Shown here: positions 17,534-26,730 of the stretch, piece after piece
Position numbering within the stretch: position 1 is the stretch's first letter
Layout of the letters: every line of letters begins with the position of its first letter
Assembly (NCBI GenBank): GCA_965230335.1
Contig: CBDDKS010000006.1
Location: forward strand, 2,790,001 to 2,854,000
From: CBDDKS01 sp965230335
Lineage (GTDB): Bacteria; Pseudomonadota; Gammaproteobacteria; Enterobacterales; Kangiellaceae
Direction: 5' to 3'
Length of the DNA stretch: 64,000 nucleotides
Program-made: the position numbers and the translations under genes
The notes under the pieces: generated by a model
Database searches by the model: none
Told to the model about the DNA's origin: nothing
What the model saw: the letters and a program-made list of their open reading frames with translations, nothing else

Positions 17534-18166
17534 TTAACTTTCTTCAGTTTCTTCATCATCTGACGTTGATTCTTCTTCGTCACTACCACCACCTCGGCGA
17601 TGGACGGAAGCAACAGCCAAATCATGATCATCGCCATGAATTAATGCGGTGATTTCAACCCCTTTGGGTAACTGAACATCAGTTAAATGAATCACACCAT
17701 TGACATCCAATTGTTCAATATCCACTTCGATATATTCAGGTAAGTCATTTGCTTTACAGGTGATATCCAGAGTATTCAAATGATGCTGAATTTGTCCGCC
17801 AGCTTTGACACCGATACACTTGTCTTCATTCATAAAGTGAATAGGAACACTCATATGAATAGTGTCTTTACCAGATACGCGCTGGAAATCCATATGAAGC
17901 ACTTTAGGTTTAAAAGGATGACGTTGAATGTCTTTAAGAATGACTTTTTGCTTTTTACCGTCAACCAGTAAAGAAAGAACGTGTGAATAAAAAGCTTCAT
18001 GCTCTGTGTGTAAAACGACTTCAGAATGATTTAAAGTCAAAGGAGTGGGTTGTTCATCACCACCATAAAGAATGGCAGGTATTTTATCGGCTTCACGACG
18101 TAGGCGGCGGCTCGCTCCTTTCCCCTTGTCGTGACGCGTTTCAGCGTTTAATTCGAATAAGTTCAT
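17534..18166 (-). CDS. rplY: 50S ribosomal protein L25/general stress protein Ctc
   Basis: Long-form L25 (210 aa) that binds 5S rRNA. The N-terminal L25 domain starts MNLFELNAETRHDKGKGASRRLRR, and the Ctc-type C-terminal beta domain contains LDVNGVIHLTDVQLPKGVEI. The tail (residues 192-210) is Ser/Glu/Asp-rich and probably disordered. It is the first gene of the rplY-pth-ychF unit, driven by the promoter at 18293-18321. In many relatives prs lies upstream; here it is replaced by an unrelated divergent gene, so the cluster has been rearranged. Confidence 0.95.
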   Translation of the reverse strand: MNLFELNAETRHDKGKGASRRLRREADKIPAILYGGDEQPTPLTLNHSEVVLHTEHEAFYSHVLSLLVDGKKQKVILKDIQRHPFKPKVLHMDFQRVSGKDTIHMSVPIHFMNEDKCIGVKAGGQIQHHLNTLDITCKANDLPEYIEVDIEQLDVNGVIHLTDVQLPKGVEITALIHGDDHDLAVASVHRRGGGSDEEESTSDDEETEES

Positions 18167-18292
18167 TATAAAACTCCAGTTTAAACAATAAGTTAGTGTT
18201 TTAAATTAAAGTAATTTAACAAAAATTACTTTCTGAAATGTATTCGTCTATCGCGACCAACATCAGAATACACACCTTAAAAAAGGCGGTGC

Positions 18293-18321
18293 ATTATAAA
18301 GGTTTGAATTGAAAGGGTAAA
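18293..18321 (-). promoter_or_regulatory. Sigma70-type promoter of rplY-pth-ychF
   Basis: On the minus strand TTTACC (18321-18316) and TATAAT (18298-18293) are separated by 17 bp. The -10 is perfect and the -35 matches in four of six positions. The leader to the rplY ATG would be about 120 nt and contains a small CACC...GGTG inverted repeat. The rest of the 18167-18462 gap holds the start region of the divergent BNR gene. Confidence 0.65.
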
Positions 18322-18462
18322 GATTTGTTTTATATCTCATTTAGTATTTAGATTTCTATCGCGGCTTCATTTTTACACTGCAAATGTTATTATCTGGCAT
18401 CTTTTAATCACATCATTTTTGTATTTCCATTTGATTTTTAAGCTTATTCAGTAAGGTCACTC

Positions 18463-21400
18463 ATGTTGAATCACCCAATAAAATATCTGATCGCCGTGTT
18501 TCTTGTTGTATGTCTTCACTCAAGCCTGTACGCCAAGGTTGACTGGTCTGGTTTAAAGTTTCGGAACATTGGCATGGCTGCGGTTTCCGGGCGTATTAGT
18601 GATATTGCCGTTGATCCCAATAATGAACATCTTTGGTATGCGACTGTGGCATCGGGTGGTGTTTGGAAGACAACGAATGCTGGTACAACATGGAGCCCCA
18701 TTTTTGATGGTCAAAAATCTTATTCGATAGGGTGTATTACCCTTGATCCTAATGATTCCAATACGATTTGGGTGGGTACTGGAGAAAATAACTCTCAGCG
18801 TTCAGTGTCTTACGGTGACGGTGTCTATAAATCTGTCGATGGTGGTAAAACCTGGAAAAATATGGGGCTTAAAGAATCAGAACATATTGGTATGATTCGT
18901 GTTGATCCTCGTAATTCCAATAGAGTGTTTGTCGCAGCTCAGGGGCCTTTATGGCGTGATGGGGGTGATAGAGGTTTGTATTTAACGGAAGATGGCGGCA
19001 AAACCTGGGAAAAAGTTTTAGAGATTTCTGAGAAAACTGGGGTGAATGAAGTACATTTGGATCCCCGTAATCCAGATGTCATTTATGCATCCAGTTATCA
19101 GCGTCGTCGTCATGTGTGGACATTAATTAATGGTGGTCCTGAATCGGCTATTTATAAATCAGTGAATGGTGGTAAAGATTGGAAAAAACTGACGAGAGGT
19201 TTGCCATCTTCAGATAAAGGAAAAATCGGTTTGGCCATTGCGCCATCCAGCCCGGATATTATTTATGCGATTGTTGAATCTGTGGGCAAAAGTGGTGGCG
19301 TATTTCGTTCTACCAATGCCGGTGCCAGCTTTGAAAAGCGCAGCAGCTATATGAGTGGTAGTCCTCAGTACTATAATGAACTTTTTGTTGATCCTTCCGA
19401 TCCTCATCGTGTTTTTTCAATGGATACCTGGTTTCACAAAAGTGATGATGGCGGTAAAAATTTCTCACGTTGGGGTAACCGAGAAAAACACAAGCATGTT
19501 GATAATCACGCTTTATGGATAAACCCCAAAAATTCAAAACATTTAATTTTAGGATCCGATGGCGGTATTTACGTCAGTTATGATTTTGGTCATTCATGGC
19601 GATTTATTAATAATTTACCGCTAGCGCAGTTTTATCGTGTGACTGTTGATAATGCAAAACCTTTTTATAATATTTATGGTGGTACACAGGATAACTTTAC
19701 TTTGGGTGTTCCCAGTCGCACCATGGATGCTAGTGGCATAACTAATGCCGATGTGTTTGTCGTTCGTGGTGGTGATGGATTTAAAACTCAGGTTGATCCC
19801 AAGAATCCGAATATTGTGTATGCTCAATCACAGTATGGTGGTTTGGTTCGCTTTGATAAGACTAGTGGTGATACTTTGGATATCAAACCCAGACCGAAAA
19901 AAAATGAATATCTAACGTTCAACTGGAATGCGGCTTTATTAATAAGCCCACATAATCATAAACGTCTTTATTTTGGTTCACAGAAATTATTACGTTCCGA
20001 TGATCGGGGTGAGAGTTGGGTTGCAATCAGTGGTGATTTAACTCGTCAAATCGATAGAAACCAACTGGAGGTTATGGGACGTGTGTGGGGTGTTGATACG
20101 GTCGCAAAAAATGTCTCTACGTCTCCGTATGGTACGATCGTTGCCGTTAGTGAATCTCCTCTGGTGGAGGGCCTGATTTATGTGGGAACGGACGATGGCC
20201 TTATTCAAGTGACTGAGCAAGGTGGCGCACAATGGCGTAACAAAGAACAAATTTCTGGTATTCCCAAACTGGCTTATGTCAGTGATATAGAAGCTTCTCT
20301 ATTTGATGAAAATACGGTGTATGCTACTTTTGATAATCACAAAAATGGTGATTTTAAACCTTATGTGTTAGTGAGTCGTAATCGTGGCAATTCATGGAAG
20401 CGTATTGATAAAACCTTGCCTGAACGTGGGTCGGTGCATGCCATCATACAAGATCATGTTAATCCTGAGTTGTTATTTGTCGGTACAGAGTTTGGCGTAT
20501 ACTTTACCCAGAATGAAGGGGAAACCTGGCAGGTTTTAAAAGGTGGTTTACCTACCATTGCTGTGCGTGATTTGGATATTCAACGTGAGCACAATGATTT
20601 GGTATTGGGTACATTCGGTCGAGGATTTTATGTATTGGATGATTATTCACCTTTGCGTAAGACAATCACCAATGAAACTTTGCTTCCTGTAAAAAAAGCC
20701 CTTATGTATGCACAATCCAGACGTTTGGGTAAGGCTGGTAAAGGTTATCGGGGTGATAACTTTTATGTGAATAAAAATCCGAATTATGGTGCGACATTTA
20801 CGTATTACTTGCCTCACAGTTTAAAAACTTTAAAATCCATTCGTCAGGAAAAAGAAGCCAAATTACGTAAAGAGAATAAAGATACGCCTTATCCATCCTG
20901 GCAGGCACTAAGAGCAGAGGAGCAAGAAGAAAAACCAGAAATTTTATTAACGGTGACCGATATGGAAGGCAATTTAATTCGTCGTTTAACAGGCCCAACA
21001 TCCAAAGGTTTTCATCGGGTAACCTGGGATTTTCGTTTACCCAGTTATCGTTCAATCAGTTTATCCGGTAATGCCAATAAACAATCCGGTCCTATGGTGA
21101 TACCTGGGCAGTATCAAGTGTCTTTAGCAAAACGTTATCGGGGTGTTGTTACTGAAATAAGTCAAGCTGAAGTCTTTGAAGTCGAACATATGAACAACCT
21201 CACCCTACTACCTGAAAATCGAATACAAGTGTATCTTTTTCAACAAAAGGTAGGAAAGTTATATATGGCGGTACTTGCTGCGGATGATATTTTAAATAAG
21301 GCGCATACACGCATTAAATTGATCAAAAAAGCATTAAAGCTTACACCCGGTGCCAAAACTGAATGGTACGATAATGCAAGGCGTTTAGAAGCTCAGTTAT

Positions 21401-21687
21401 TGGATTTAAAACACCAGTTTTATGGCGATACCGTTATTTCAAAAAGAAGCGAACCAACCATACCGGGTATTCGTGAAAGGGTGAGTTGGCCAACCTATTC
21501 TTTTTATAGTCATCAGGGTATGACTAAAACTCATCAACAGCAGTATCATATAACAGCAGAGTTGTTTGAATCTTTTCTAAAAGATTTACGAAATCTGGTC
21601 AAAAATGATTTAAAGAATTTGGAATCAAATCTTGAACTCATTCATGCACCTTATACATCTGATCGTTTTCCAGAGTGGAAAAGGTAA
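18463..21687 (+). CDS. Large exported BNR/VPS10-like beta-propeller protein (paralog 1)
   Basis: A 1074-aa exported protein. The signal peptide is near MLNHPIKYLIAVFLVVCLHSSLYAK. Residues about 30-750 are a run of BNR/Asp-box repeats (SxDxGxTW type): TTNAGTTWSPIF, SVDGGKTWKN, TEDGGKTWEK, SVNGGKDWKK, SDDGGKNFS and others, consistent with two VPS10/sortilin-like propellers. A C-terminal part (about 850-1070) resembles a beta-sandwich (RRLTGPTSKGFHRVTWDF) plus a helical tail. Homologs are usually called sialidase- or glycosyl-hydrolase-like, but I see no catalytic set that supports an enzyme call. A close paralog lies at 53060-56332 on the other strand. Confidence 0.85.
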   Translation: MLNHPIKYLIAVFLVVCLHSSLYAKVDWSGLKFRNIGMAAVSGRISDIAVDPNNEHLWYATVASGGVWKTTNAGTTWSPIFDGQKSYSIGCITLDPNDSNTIWVGTGENNSQRSVSYGDGVYKSVDGGKTWKNMGLKESEHIGMIRVDPRNSNRVFVAAQGPLWRDGGDRGLYLTEDGGKTWEKVLEISEKTGVNEVHLDPRNPDVIYASSYQRRRHVWTLINGGPESAIYKSVNGGKDWKKLTRGLPSSDKGKIGLAIAPSSPDIIYAIVESVGKSGGVFRSTNAGASFEKRSSYMSGSPQYYNELFVDPSDPHRVFSMDTWFHKSDDGGKNFSRWGNREKHKHVDNHALWINPKNSKHLILGSDGGIYVSYDFGHSWRFINNLPLAQFYRVTVDNAKPFYNIYGGTQDNFTLGVPSRTMDASGITNADVFVVRGGDGFKTQVDPKNPNIVYAQSQYGGLVRFDKTSGDTLDIKPRPKKNEYLTFNWNAALLISPHNHKRLYFGSQKLLRSDDRGESWVAISGDLTRQIDRNQLEVMGRVWGVDTVAKNVSTSPYGTIVAVSESPLVEGLIYVGTDDGLIQVTEQGGAQWRNKEQISGIPKLAYVSDIEASLFDENTVYATFDNHKNGDFKPYVLVSRNRGNSWKRIDKTLPERGSVHAIIQDHVNPELLFVGTEFGVYFTQNEGETWQVLKGGLPTIAVRDLDIQREHNDLVLGTFGRGFYVLDDYSPLRKTITNETLLPVKKALMYAQSRRLGKAGKGYRGDNFYVNKNPNYGATFTYYLPHSLKTLKSIRQEKEAKLRKENKDTPYPSWQALRAEEQEEKPEILLTVTDMEGNLIRRLTGPTSKGFHRVTWDFRLPSYRSISLSGNANKQSGPMVIPGQYQVSLAKRYRGVVTEISQAEVFEVEHMNNLTLLPENRIQVYLFQQKVGKLYMAVLAADDILNKAHTRIKLIKKALKLTPGAKTEWYDNARRLEAQLLDLKHQFYGDTVISKRSEPTIPGIRERVSWPTYSFYSHQGMTKTHQQQYHITAELFESFLKDLRNLVKNDLKNLESNLELIHAPYTSDRFPEWKR

Positions 21688-21808
21688 ATGAGCATTTCTT
21701 GTTCTTTCATAATCAACACTATTGCAAAGTAATGTTTTTGTAATGAAATTTTTGTTTGGAGTCATTTTTAAAAATATAAAGCATTCAAAGACAAGAGGCT
21801 ATTAGAAC

Positions 21809-23002
21809 ATGCAAACTGATAATCATTTTACAATAACCAATTTTTTTAAAATGGAATCTTCAGGTGGCATATTATTATTTGCTGCGGCAATACTGGCTAT
21901 TATCTGTTCAAATAGTGTGTTATTAACCTATTATGAATTATTATTGTCGACACCGGTAGAAATTCGTGTCGGTCCATTAAACATTGCAAAGCCTTTATTG
22001 CTTTGGATTAATGATGGACTGATGGCAGTTTTCTTTTTTCTTGTTGGTCTTGAGTTAAAACGAGAATGGTTGGAAGGTGAATTATCCGATAGAAAGAATA
22101 TTATATTGCCGGGTGTTGGTGCAATAGGTGGTATGTTTGTACCTGCATTAATTTATTTATATTTTAATGCTGATGATGCTATTGCTGCAAAAGGTTGGGC
22201 AATACCGGCTGCAACAGACATAGCTTTTGCATTGGGAGTATTAACCTTATTGGGCTCCCGAGTACCTATATCCCTTAAAATATTTTTAACTTCATTGGCC
22301 ATTTTTGATGATATTGGTGCCATTCTGATTATTGCTTTCTTTTATACATCCAATATTTCACTGACAGCATTGATTATTGTGGCGATATGTATTCCTATTT
22401 TGTTTATACTTAATAAAAAGAACATTACCTCGATAAGTCCTTATATTCTTATTGGCATTATCATGTGGATAGCGACATTAAAATCAGGTGTTCATGCAAC
22501 TCTGGCGGGTGTTATATTGGCCATGTTTATTCCTATGCATTCCAAATCAGAAAAAGGTCATTCACCCTTAAAAAACCTGGAGCATGATTTACATTCAATC
22601 GTTGCTTTTTTTATTCTACCGGTATTCGCTTTTGCTAATGCAGGTGTTAATCTAAATAATGTTGGCTTGGAAGCGGTACTACATGATGTGTCTATTGGCA
22701 TTGCATTGGGTTTGTTTTTTGGAAAGCAGATTGGTATCTTTATTTTATGCTGGCTGGCGATTAAATTAAAAATAACACAACTGCCAACAGGCATGAACTG
22801 GTTAAGTCTTTATGGTGTTTCTGCACTATGTGGTATTGGGTTTACAATGAGTTTGTTTATTGGCTCTTTAGCTTTTGAAGAAACAGGTGTTAATTTAATA
22901 TTTGACGAACGTATTGGTATTATTTTGGGTTCAATACTATCGGGCGTCTTGGGTTACTTTGTTTTACGTTTTAGCTTTAAGTCAAAAAATGAGGGTGTGT
23001 AA
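21809..23002 (+). CDS. nhaA: Na+/H+ antiporter NhaA
   Basis: Inner-membrane electrogenic antiporter exchanging protons for sodium, 397 aa against 388 in E. coli. The transport-site motif SLAIFDDIGAILII gives the paired aspartates Asp167-Asp168 (E. coli Asp163-164), and ATDIAFALGVL gives Asp137 (E. coli Asp133). About 11-12 hydrophobic segments are evident. The gene sits apart from an operon but is followed by Yip1 and NatAB-type genes, a possible sodium/pH tolerance neighbourhood. Confidence 0.96.
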   Translation: MQTDNHFTITNFFKMESSGGILLFAAAILAIICSNSVLLTYYELLLSTPVEIRVGPLNIAKPLLLWINDGLMAVFFFLVGLELKREWLEGELSDRKNIILPGVGAIGGMFVPALIYLYFNADDAIAAKGWAIPAATDIAFALGVLTLLGSRVPISLKIFLTSLAIFDDIGAILIIAFFYTSNISLTALIIVAICIPILFILNKKNITSISPYILIGIIMWIATLKSGVHATLAGVILAMFIPMHSKSEKGHSPLKNLEHDLHSIVAFFILPVFAFANAGVNLNNVGLEAVLHDVSIGIALGLFFGKQIGIFILCWLAIKLKITQLPTGMNWLSLYGVSALCGIGFTMSLFIGSLAFEETGVNLIFDERIGIILGSILSGVLGYFVLRFSFKSKNEGV

Positions 23003-23036
23003 TTGAACGATTGTTATAAGGATGGTACCTTTATTA

Positions 23037-23090
23037 ACCACATAAAAATAATGGATTACATAAAAATAATGGGTTACATAGAAAACATGC
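23037..23090. repeat. Short tandem repeat, 18-bp unit, about three copies
   Basis: The unit ATTACATAAAAATAATGG runs at 23037-23054, 23055-23072 and 23073-23090, the third copy diverged. It covers the stop codon of the minus-strand Yip1 gene and the region after nhaA. The spacing is a multiple of three, so copy changes need not shift a frame. Confidence 0.7.
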
Positions 23091-23793
23091 TAAAGGTCAG
23101 GTAAAACATTAACGGGAAAAAACTAATCAAATATGAAGCTGATATGGAGCTTTTTGTCCAGGCACGATAAAAATGAGCAGTAATGGCTAAGGTCCATAAT
23201 AAAGTGAAGTCAATGATAGATAATATGGGGTACCATGGGTGAGAGGGTGTTTTTTGAAACATTAATGTATTTAAATTGAATCCATTGAGTGTTTCATAGG
23301 GGATCTGATCATTTGAAGATAACAAAATAATGATGGCTCCCAATGTTAAAGAAAAAATCATCACCCAATTAGACCAGGTAACCAGAGTAAAACAATGGAA
23401 AAAATTGAGTTGATCGTCACGAATAGAAGAGATGAACCATAAATAAAGACTAAAAATAACCAGAGTGATTAAGGTTTTTAGAATAGCGGCTATCATAAAC
23501 ATACTCGATGTGGTTTGTGACATGATATTGCGCATTTCATCCTGTTGCGCTGGTGTCATATCCGATAGACCGGGTTCTATCATTGATGAAATAAACCAAT
23601 CAAAATCAACATGCTGAAAATACCATAAATGAGCCAAAAGAGTGGCTAATAAAATAATAGTCAAAGGAAACCAGGTTTTTGGTTGATGAGCAATTTGCAT
23701 CAATACAGAGGGTTTATTTTTAGCGGTATTGAATAATCTTTGAAATAAAGAATCAGATTCAGAAATGAGTGGTGGGGTTTCATGCTGTGACAT
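23074..23793 (-). CDS. Yip1-family membrane protein
   Basis: A 239-aa integral membrane protein. After about 40 soluble residues there are roughly five hydrophobic segments, beginning WFPLTIILLATLLAHLWYF, then MFMIAAILKTLITLVIFSLYLWFISS, a loop FHCFTLVTWSNWVMIFS that matches Yip1 proteins, and two more near the C-terminus. Bacterial Yip1 proteins have no settled function. The gene converges on nhaA and is divergent from the ABC exporter genes. Confidence 0.75.
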   Translation of the reverse strand: MSQHETPPLISESDSLFQRLFNTAKNKPSVLMQIAHQPKTWFPLTIILLATLLAHLWYFQHVDFDWFISSMIEPGLSDMTPAQQDEMRNIMSQTTSSMFMIAAILKTLITLVIFSLYLWFISSIRDDQLNFFHCFTLVTWSNWVMIFSLTLGAIIILLSSNDQIPYETLNGFNLNTLMFQKTPSHPWYPILSIIDFTLLWTLAITAHFYRAWTKSSISASYLISFFPLMFYLTFSMFSM

Positions 23794-24004
23794 TACGGCT
23801 ACTCATGGGGATTGGGTGATGACAGTTATTTTTCACTGATGGTCATTAATTTTTAAATGCTTGATTTACTGACAAGTCTTTTAAATACTGCTAGATTATA
23901 TACCTGTTCTACTTGAAGATGTATGGGTATATGTTGAATTGATTTAAAAACGACATCTTCAGTTAAATTTAATAGATGAATAAGCAGTCTTAAAGACGTA
24001 TGAC

Positions 24005-24859
24005 ATGTTAGATGTTAAAAACCTCAGTAAAAGTTTTGTCAATCGTGAAATCAAACAATCAAAACTTCCCGGGCATTTGGTTGCATCAGAGCAACATAGA
24101 TTGGAACCACAAGGGACAGAGCAACAAACATCCGTAGATGATGAGCGGCGAGTTTATGCTGTTAAATCGGTTTCTTTTTGTTGTCGTCAAGGTTCTATTT
24201 TAGGTTTATTGGGACCTAATGGTGCTGGTAAAACAACCTTATTACGTTTGTTGTCCACAGCGTTATCTCCAACGTCAGGCGGTATTTATTTAAATGGAGA
24301 GGACGTGACTCAAAATCCTATGAAGTTACGTCAGTCTATTGGTTTTCTAACAGGAAAAACGGCACTTTATCGTCGATTAACTGTGAGAGAAAACCTGCGT
24401 TATTTTGGTCGCTTGCATGGATTGTCCAAAAAAACATTAGATGATGAGATTTGTAAAGTATTTAAGGCATTGGATATAGAAGCCTTTGCAGATAAAAGAG
24501 CAGAAGATTTGTCAACGGGTATGTCACAAAGAGCCAGCATCGCAAGATGTGTGATACACCGACCTCAGTTTTTAATTTTGGATGAACCGACGACAGGCTT
24601 GGATATTTTATCAACAAAAACTTTATTGGATTTTATTGCATCATTTCAACACTCAGAAACATCTGTTATTTTTTCGACACATCATTTACATGAAGTTGAA
24701 GCACTGTGTGATCAACTTCTGGTACTGGATCAGGGGAGTGCGGTTTATTCTGGTGATGTGAATGGCTTTAAAACAGCAACTTCGACAAAAAACTTATACC
24801 AGGCCTTATTGTCAGTGATGCATCATTCTGAAACATCGTTATCGTCCAGTACTTTTTAG
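24005..24859 (+). CDS. ABC transporter ATP-binding protein, NatA-like
   Basis: A 284-aa ATPase of the ABC-2 export class. Walker A is GLLGPNGAGKTTLLRLLST, the signature is LSTGMSQRASIARC, Walker B is FLILDEPTTGLD, and the switch His is in FSTHHLHEVEAL. Residues 10-50 form an unusual polar insertion (PGHLVASEQHRLEPQGTEQQ) between the first strand and the core that I do not see in ordinary NatA. It pairs with the permease 12 bp downstream. Sodium export is the family-based guess; other ABC-2 substrates are possible. Confidence 0.88.
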   Translation: MLDVKNLSKSFVNREIKQSKLPGHLVASEQHRLEPQGTEQQTSVDDERRVYAVKSVSFCCRQGSILGLLGPNGAGKTTLLRLLSTALSPTSGGIYLNGEDVTQNPMKLRQSIGFLTGKTALYRRLTVRENLRYFGRLHGLSKKTLDDEICKVFKALDIEAFADKRAEDLSTGMSQRASIARCVIHRPQFLILDEPTTGLDILSTKTLLDFIASFQHSETSVIFSTHHLHEVEALCDQLLVLDQGSAVYSGDVNGFKTATSTKNLYQALLSVMHHSETSLSSSTF

Positions 24860-24871
24860 AACAGGTGATAT

Positions 24872-26134
24872 ATGATTGGTACCATTATTAAAAAAGAATT
24901 ATTAGAACTGGTAAGAGATAAGAAAACTTTATTTTTCACTTTGTTTTTTCCAACAGTGTTGATGCCTCTTATTATTATTGGATTGTTGGAGTTTAGTAGT
25001 CACCAGGTTAAAAAAGCACAAAAAGAGCCATTAAAGTATGCCATTGTTCACAGCGAACAACTTCCTGAAGTTGCATTGGCGTTTAAGAAACAAAATGATT
25101 TTAATCTGATTCAATTGAAGATCTCTGATAAAAATATAATTGACCATCATGTATTAAAATCTTTTGTAGATGAGGGTGTTGTTGATTTTATTTTATGGAT
25201 ACCTTCCGATGCAAAACAATTAAAAGATAATCATCAGTCTATTCCTATCCAACTCCATTTTAATGATGCCTCATTAACCAATCAAATATATCAAAGGGTT
25301 GAAAATAATCTATCAGATTTAAAGCAAAGTTTAAGAGAAGATTATTTAATAGACTTTGGTTTGTCTGAAAAAGCTCTGGCCGATGTCAGTCATCCGTTGA
25401 TATTAAAAAAAGTGAACACAGCTAATGCCAGAGAAGATCAGGGCGAAAAAATTGGTGGTATATTACCTTATCTTATTTTAAGTATTTGTATCCTTGGGGC
25501 ATTATATCCAGCATTAGATTTGGGCGTGGGTGAGAAAGAAAGAGGGACTTTAGAGACGTTATTGGTTTCACCCATTGCAAGAAGTCAATTGGTTATTGCT
25601 AAATTCTGTGTGATTTCCTTATGTGGCTTTCTAGCTGTGTTTTTTCAGACTTTGGCATTTGGTGCATGGATTATGGGCTATGCTTATGTAAAATTAAAAA
25701 CTTCTCCTGAGTTAGTGAACCAGGTAAAAGAACAATCTGTATCTGTGAGTCAGAATATAGATATGATTGGTGTATGGGATATAAGCTTGATTTTAATTTT
25801 ACTATTACCAACAGTCGCTATTTTTGCCTCTACTTTTTTGGCGGTATCGATTTATTCTCGCAGTTACAAAGAAGCTCAAAATTATACCTCTTATTTTTTT
25901 ATCGTTTTATTTTTACCCGTGTCTTTATCATTGATGCCTGGTGTAGAACTGAATTGGTTTTGGTCAAGTATTCCTTTAACGAATATTGCTTTAGCAATAA
26001 AAGAAATTTTTAAAGGTACGATTGAATACCCCATGTTGGGTATGATCATGCTATCCAGTTTATTATTGGCTGGTCTGCTTCTATGGTTATGCACACGTTG
26101 GTTTCACAGGGAAGATGTTTTATTTAGAAGTTAA
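24872..26134 (+). CDS. ABC-2 type permease, NatB-like
   Basis: A 420-aa inner-membrane permease partner of the preceding ATPase. One membrane helix at the N-terminus (TLFFTLFFPTVLMPLIIIGLLEF) is followed by a large periplasmic domain (residues 45-200), then a cluster of helices from ILPYLILSICILGALYP onward. ERGTLETLLVSPIARSQLVIAKF is the characteristic ABC-2/NatB cytoplasmic motif. The topology and that motif match NatB. Its stop overlaps the start of the downstream heat-shock promoter region. Confidence 0.87.
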   Translation: MIGTIIKKELLELVRDKKTLFFTLFFPTVLMPLIIIGLLEFSSHQVKKAQKEPLKYAIVHSEQLPEVALAFKKQNDFNLIQLKISDKNIIDHHVLKSFVDEGVVDFILWIPSDAKQLKDNHQSIPIQLHFNDASLTNQIYQRVENNLSDLKQSLREDYLIDFGLSEKALADVSHPLILKKVNTANAREDQGEKIGGILPYLILSICILGALYPALDLGVGEKERGTLETLLVSPIARSQLVIAKFCVISLCGFLAVFFQTLAFGAWIMGYAYVKLKTSPELVNQVKEQSVSVSQNIDMIGVWDISLILILLLPTVAIFASTFLAVSIYSRSYKEAQNYTSYFFIVLFLPVSLSLMPGVELNWFWSSIPLTNIALAIKEIFKGTIEYPMLGMIMLSSLLLAGLLLWLCTRWFHREDVLFRS

Positions 26135-26136
26135 GG

Positions 26137-26164
26137 CTTGAAAAATGCGAATATGACGGCATAT
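26137..26164 (+). promoter_or_regulatory. Sigma32 (heat-shock) promoter of the small heat-shock gene
   Basis: CTTGAAA at 26137-26143 is an exact sigma32 -35 box. CGGCATAT at 26157-26164 fits a sigma32 -10 (consensus CCCCATnT) with a 13-bp spacer. It lies three bases after the NatB stop. Confidence 0.75.
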
Positions 26165-26170
26165 ATAGAT

Positions 26171-26225
26171 TATCGATGCCTAATAAGGGTCGATATTCAT
26201 TTACCTTGCTTTAATTTTAGGAGGT
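26171..26225 (+). promoter_or_regulatory. ROSE-like RNA thermometer in the leader of the small heat-shock gene
   Basis: Two hairpins can form in the leader. The first pairs TATCGA (26171-26176) with TCGATA (26190-26195). The second pairs ACCUUGCU (26203-26210) with AGGAGGU (26219-26225) over an 8-base loop, with one unpaired G (26208), so the whole Shine-Dalgarno (AGGAGG, 26219-26224) is sequestered. A UYGCU facing the Shine-Dalgarno is the hallmark of ROSE thermometers. The ATG follows 6 bases after the Shine-Dalgarno. Melting on heating should expose it. Confidence 0.75.
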
Positions 26226-26230
26226 CATTT

Positions 26231-26665
26231 ATGACTAGTCGATTTTCGCTAACCCCTTTATTTCGCCATTCCGTTGGCTTTGATCATTTTAATGATTTTT
26301 TTGAGAATGTTTTTTTAAGAGATGATAACTCATCATCATCTTATCCTCCCTACAATATTGAAAAATTGGGAGAGGATCAATATTTTATTACTATGGCTGT
26401 CGCAGGCTTTGAAGAGTCTGATATTGATGTCAATGTAAAAAAAGATATATTGAATGTTGTTGGTAGAATACAGGATAAAGAACAAACGGATGAGGTCACT
26501 TATTTACATAGAGGTATAGCAACCAGAGCTTTCGAAAGACAGTTTCGTTTGGCTAATCATGTCCGTGTAAAAAATGCTCAGCTTAAACATGGTTTATTAA
26601 GGATAGAATTGGAACGAGTTATTCCCAAAGCGGAGGAAATTCAAAAAATAGCCATTAATCTGTAG
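26231..26665 (+). CDS. Hsp20/IbpA-type small heat-shock protein
   Basis: A 144-aa alpha-crystallin-domain holdase. It begins MTSRFSLTPLFRHSVGFDHF, closely like E. coli IbpA/B (LSPLYRSAIGFD), and has the A-crystallin core (SYPPYNIEKLGEDQYFITMAVAGF), RAFERQFRLANHVRVKNA and the I-x-I-like tail LRIELERVIPKAEEIQKIAINL. I start at the ATG (26231) right after AGGAGG; a longer frame from 26138 would translate through the promoter. It prevents aggregation for later refolding by DnaK/ClpB. Expression should be controlled twice: by sigma32 promoter and by the ROSE-like thermometer. Confidence 0.93.
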   Translation: MTSRFSLTPLFRHSVGFDHFNDFFENVFLRDDNSSSSYPPYNIEKLGEDQYFITMAVAGFEESDIDVNVKKDILNVVGRIQDKEQTDEVTYLHRGIATRAFERQFRLANHVRVKNAQLKHGLLRIELERVIPKAEEIQKIAINL

Positions 26666-26681
26666 TCCTGAACAAAGATGT

Positions 26682-26708
26682 GCTCCCTAATCGGTATTAG
26701 GGAGCTTT
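26682..26708 (+). terminator. Intrinsic terminator after the small heat-shock gene
   Basis: GCTCCCTAAT (26682-26691) pairs perfectly with ATTAGGGAGC (26696-26705) around CGGT, followed by TTTAT. It lies 17 bp after the Hsp20 stop. Confidence 0.85.
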
Positions 26709-26730
26709 ATACAAAAATCTATTCTTTGAG

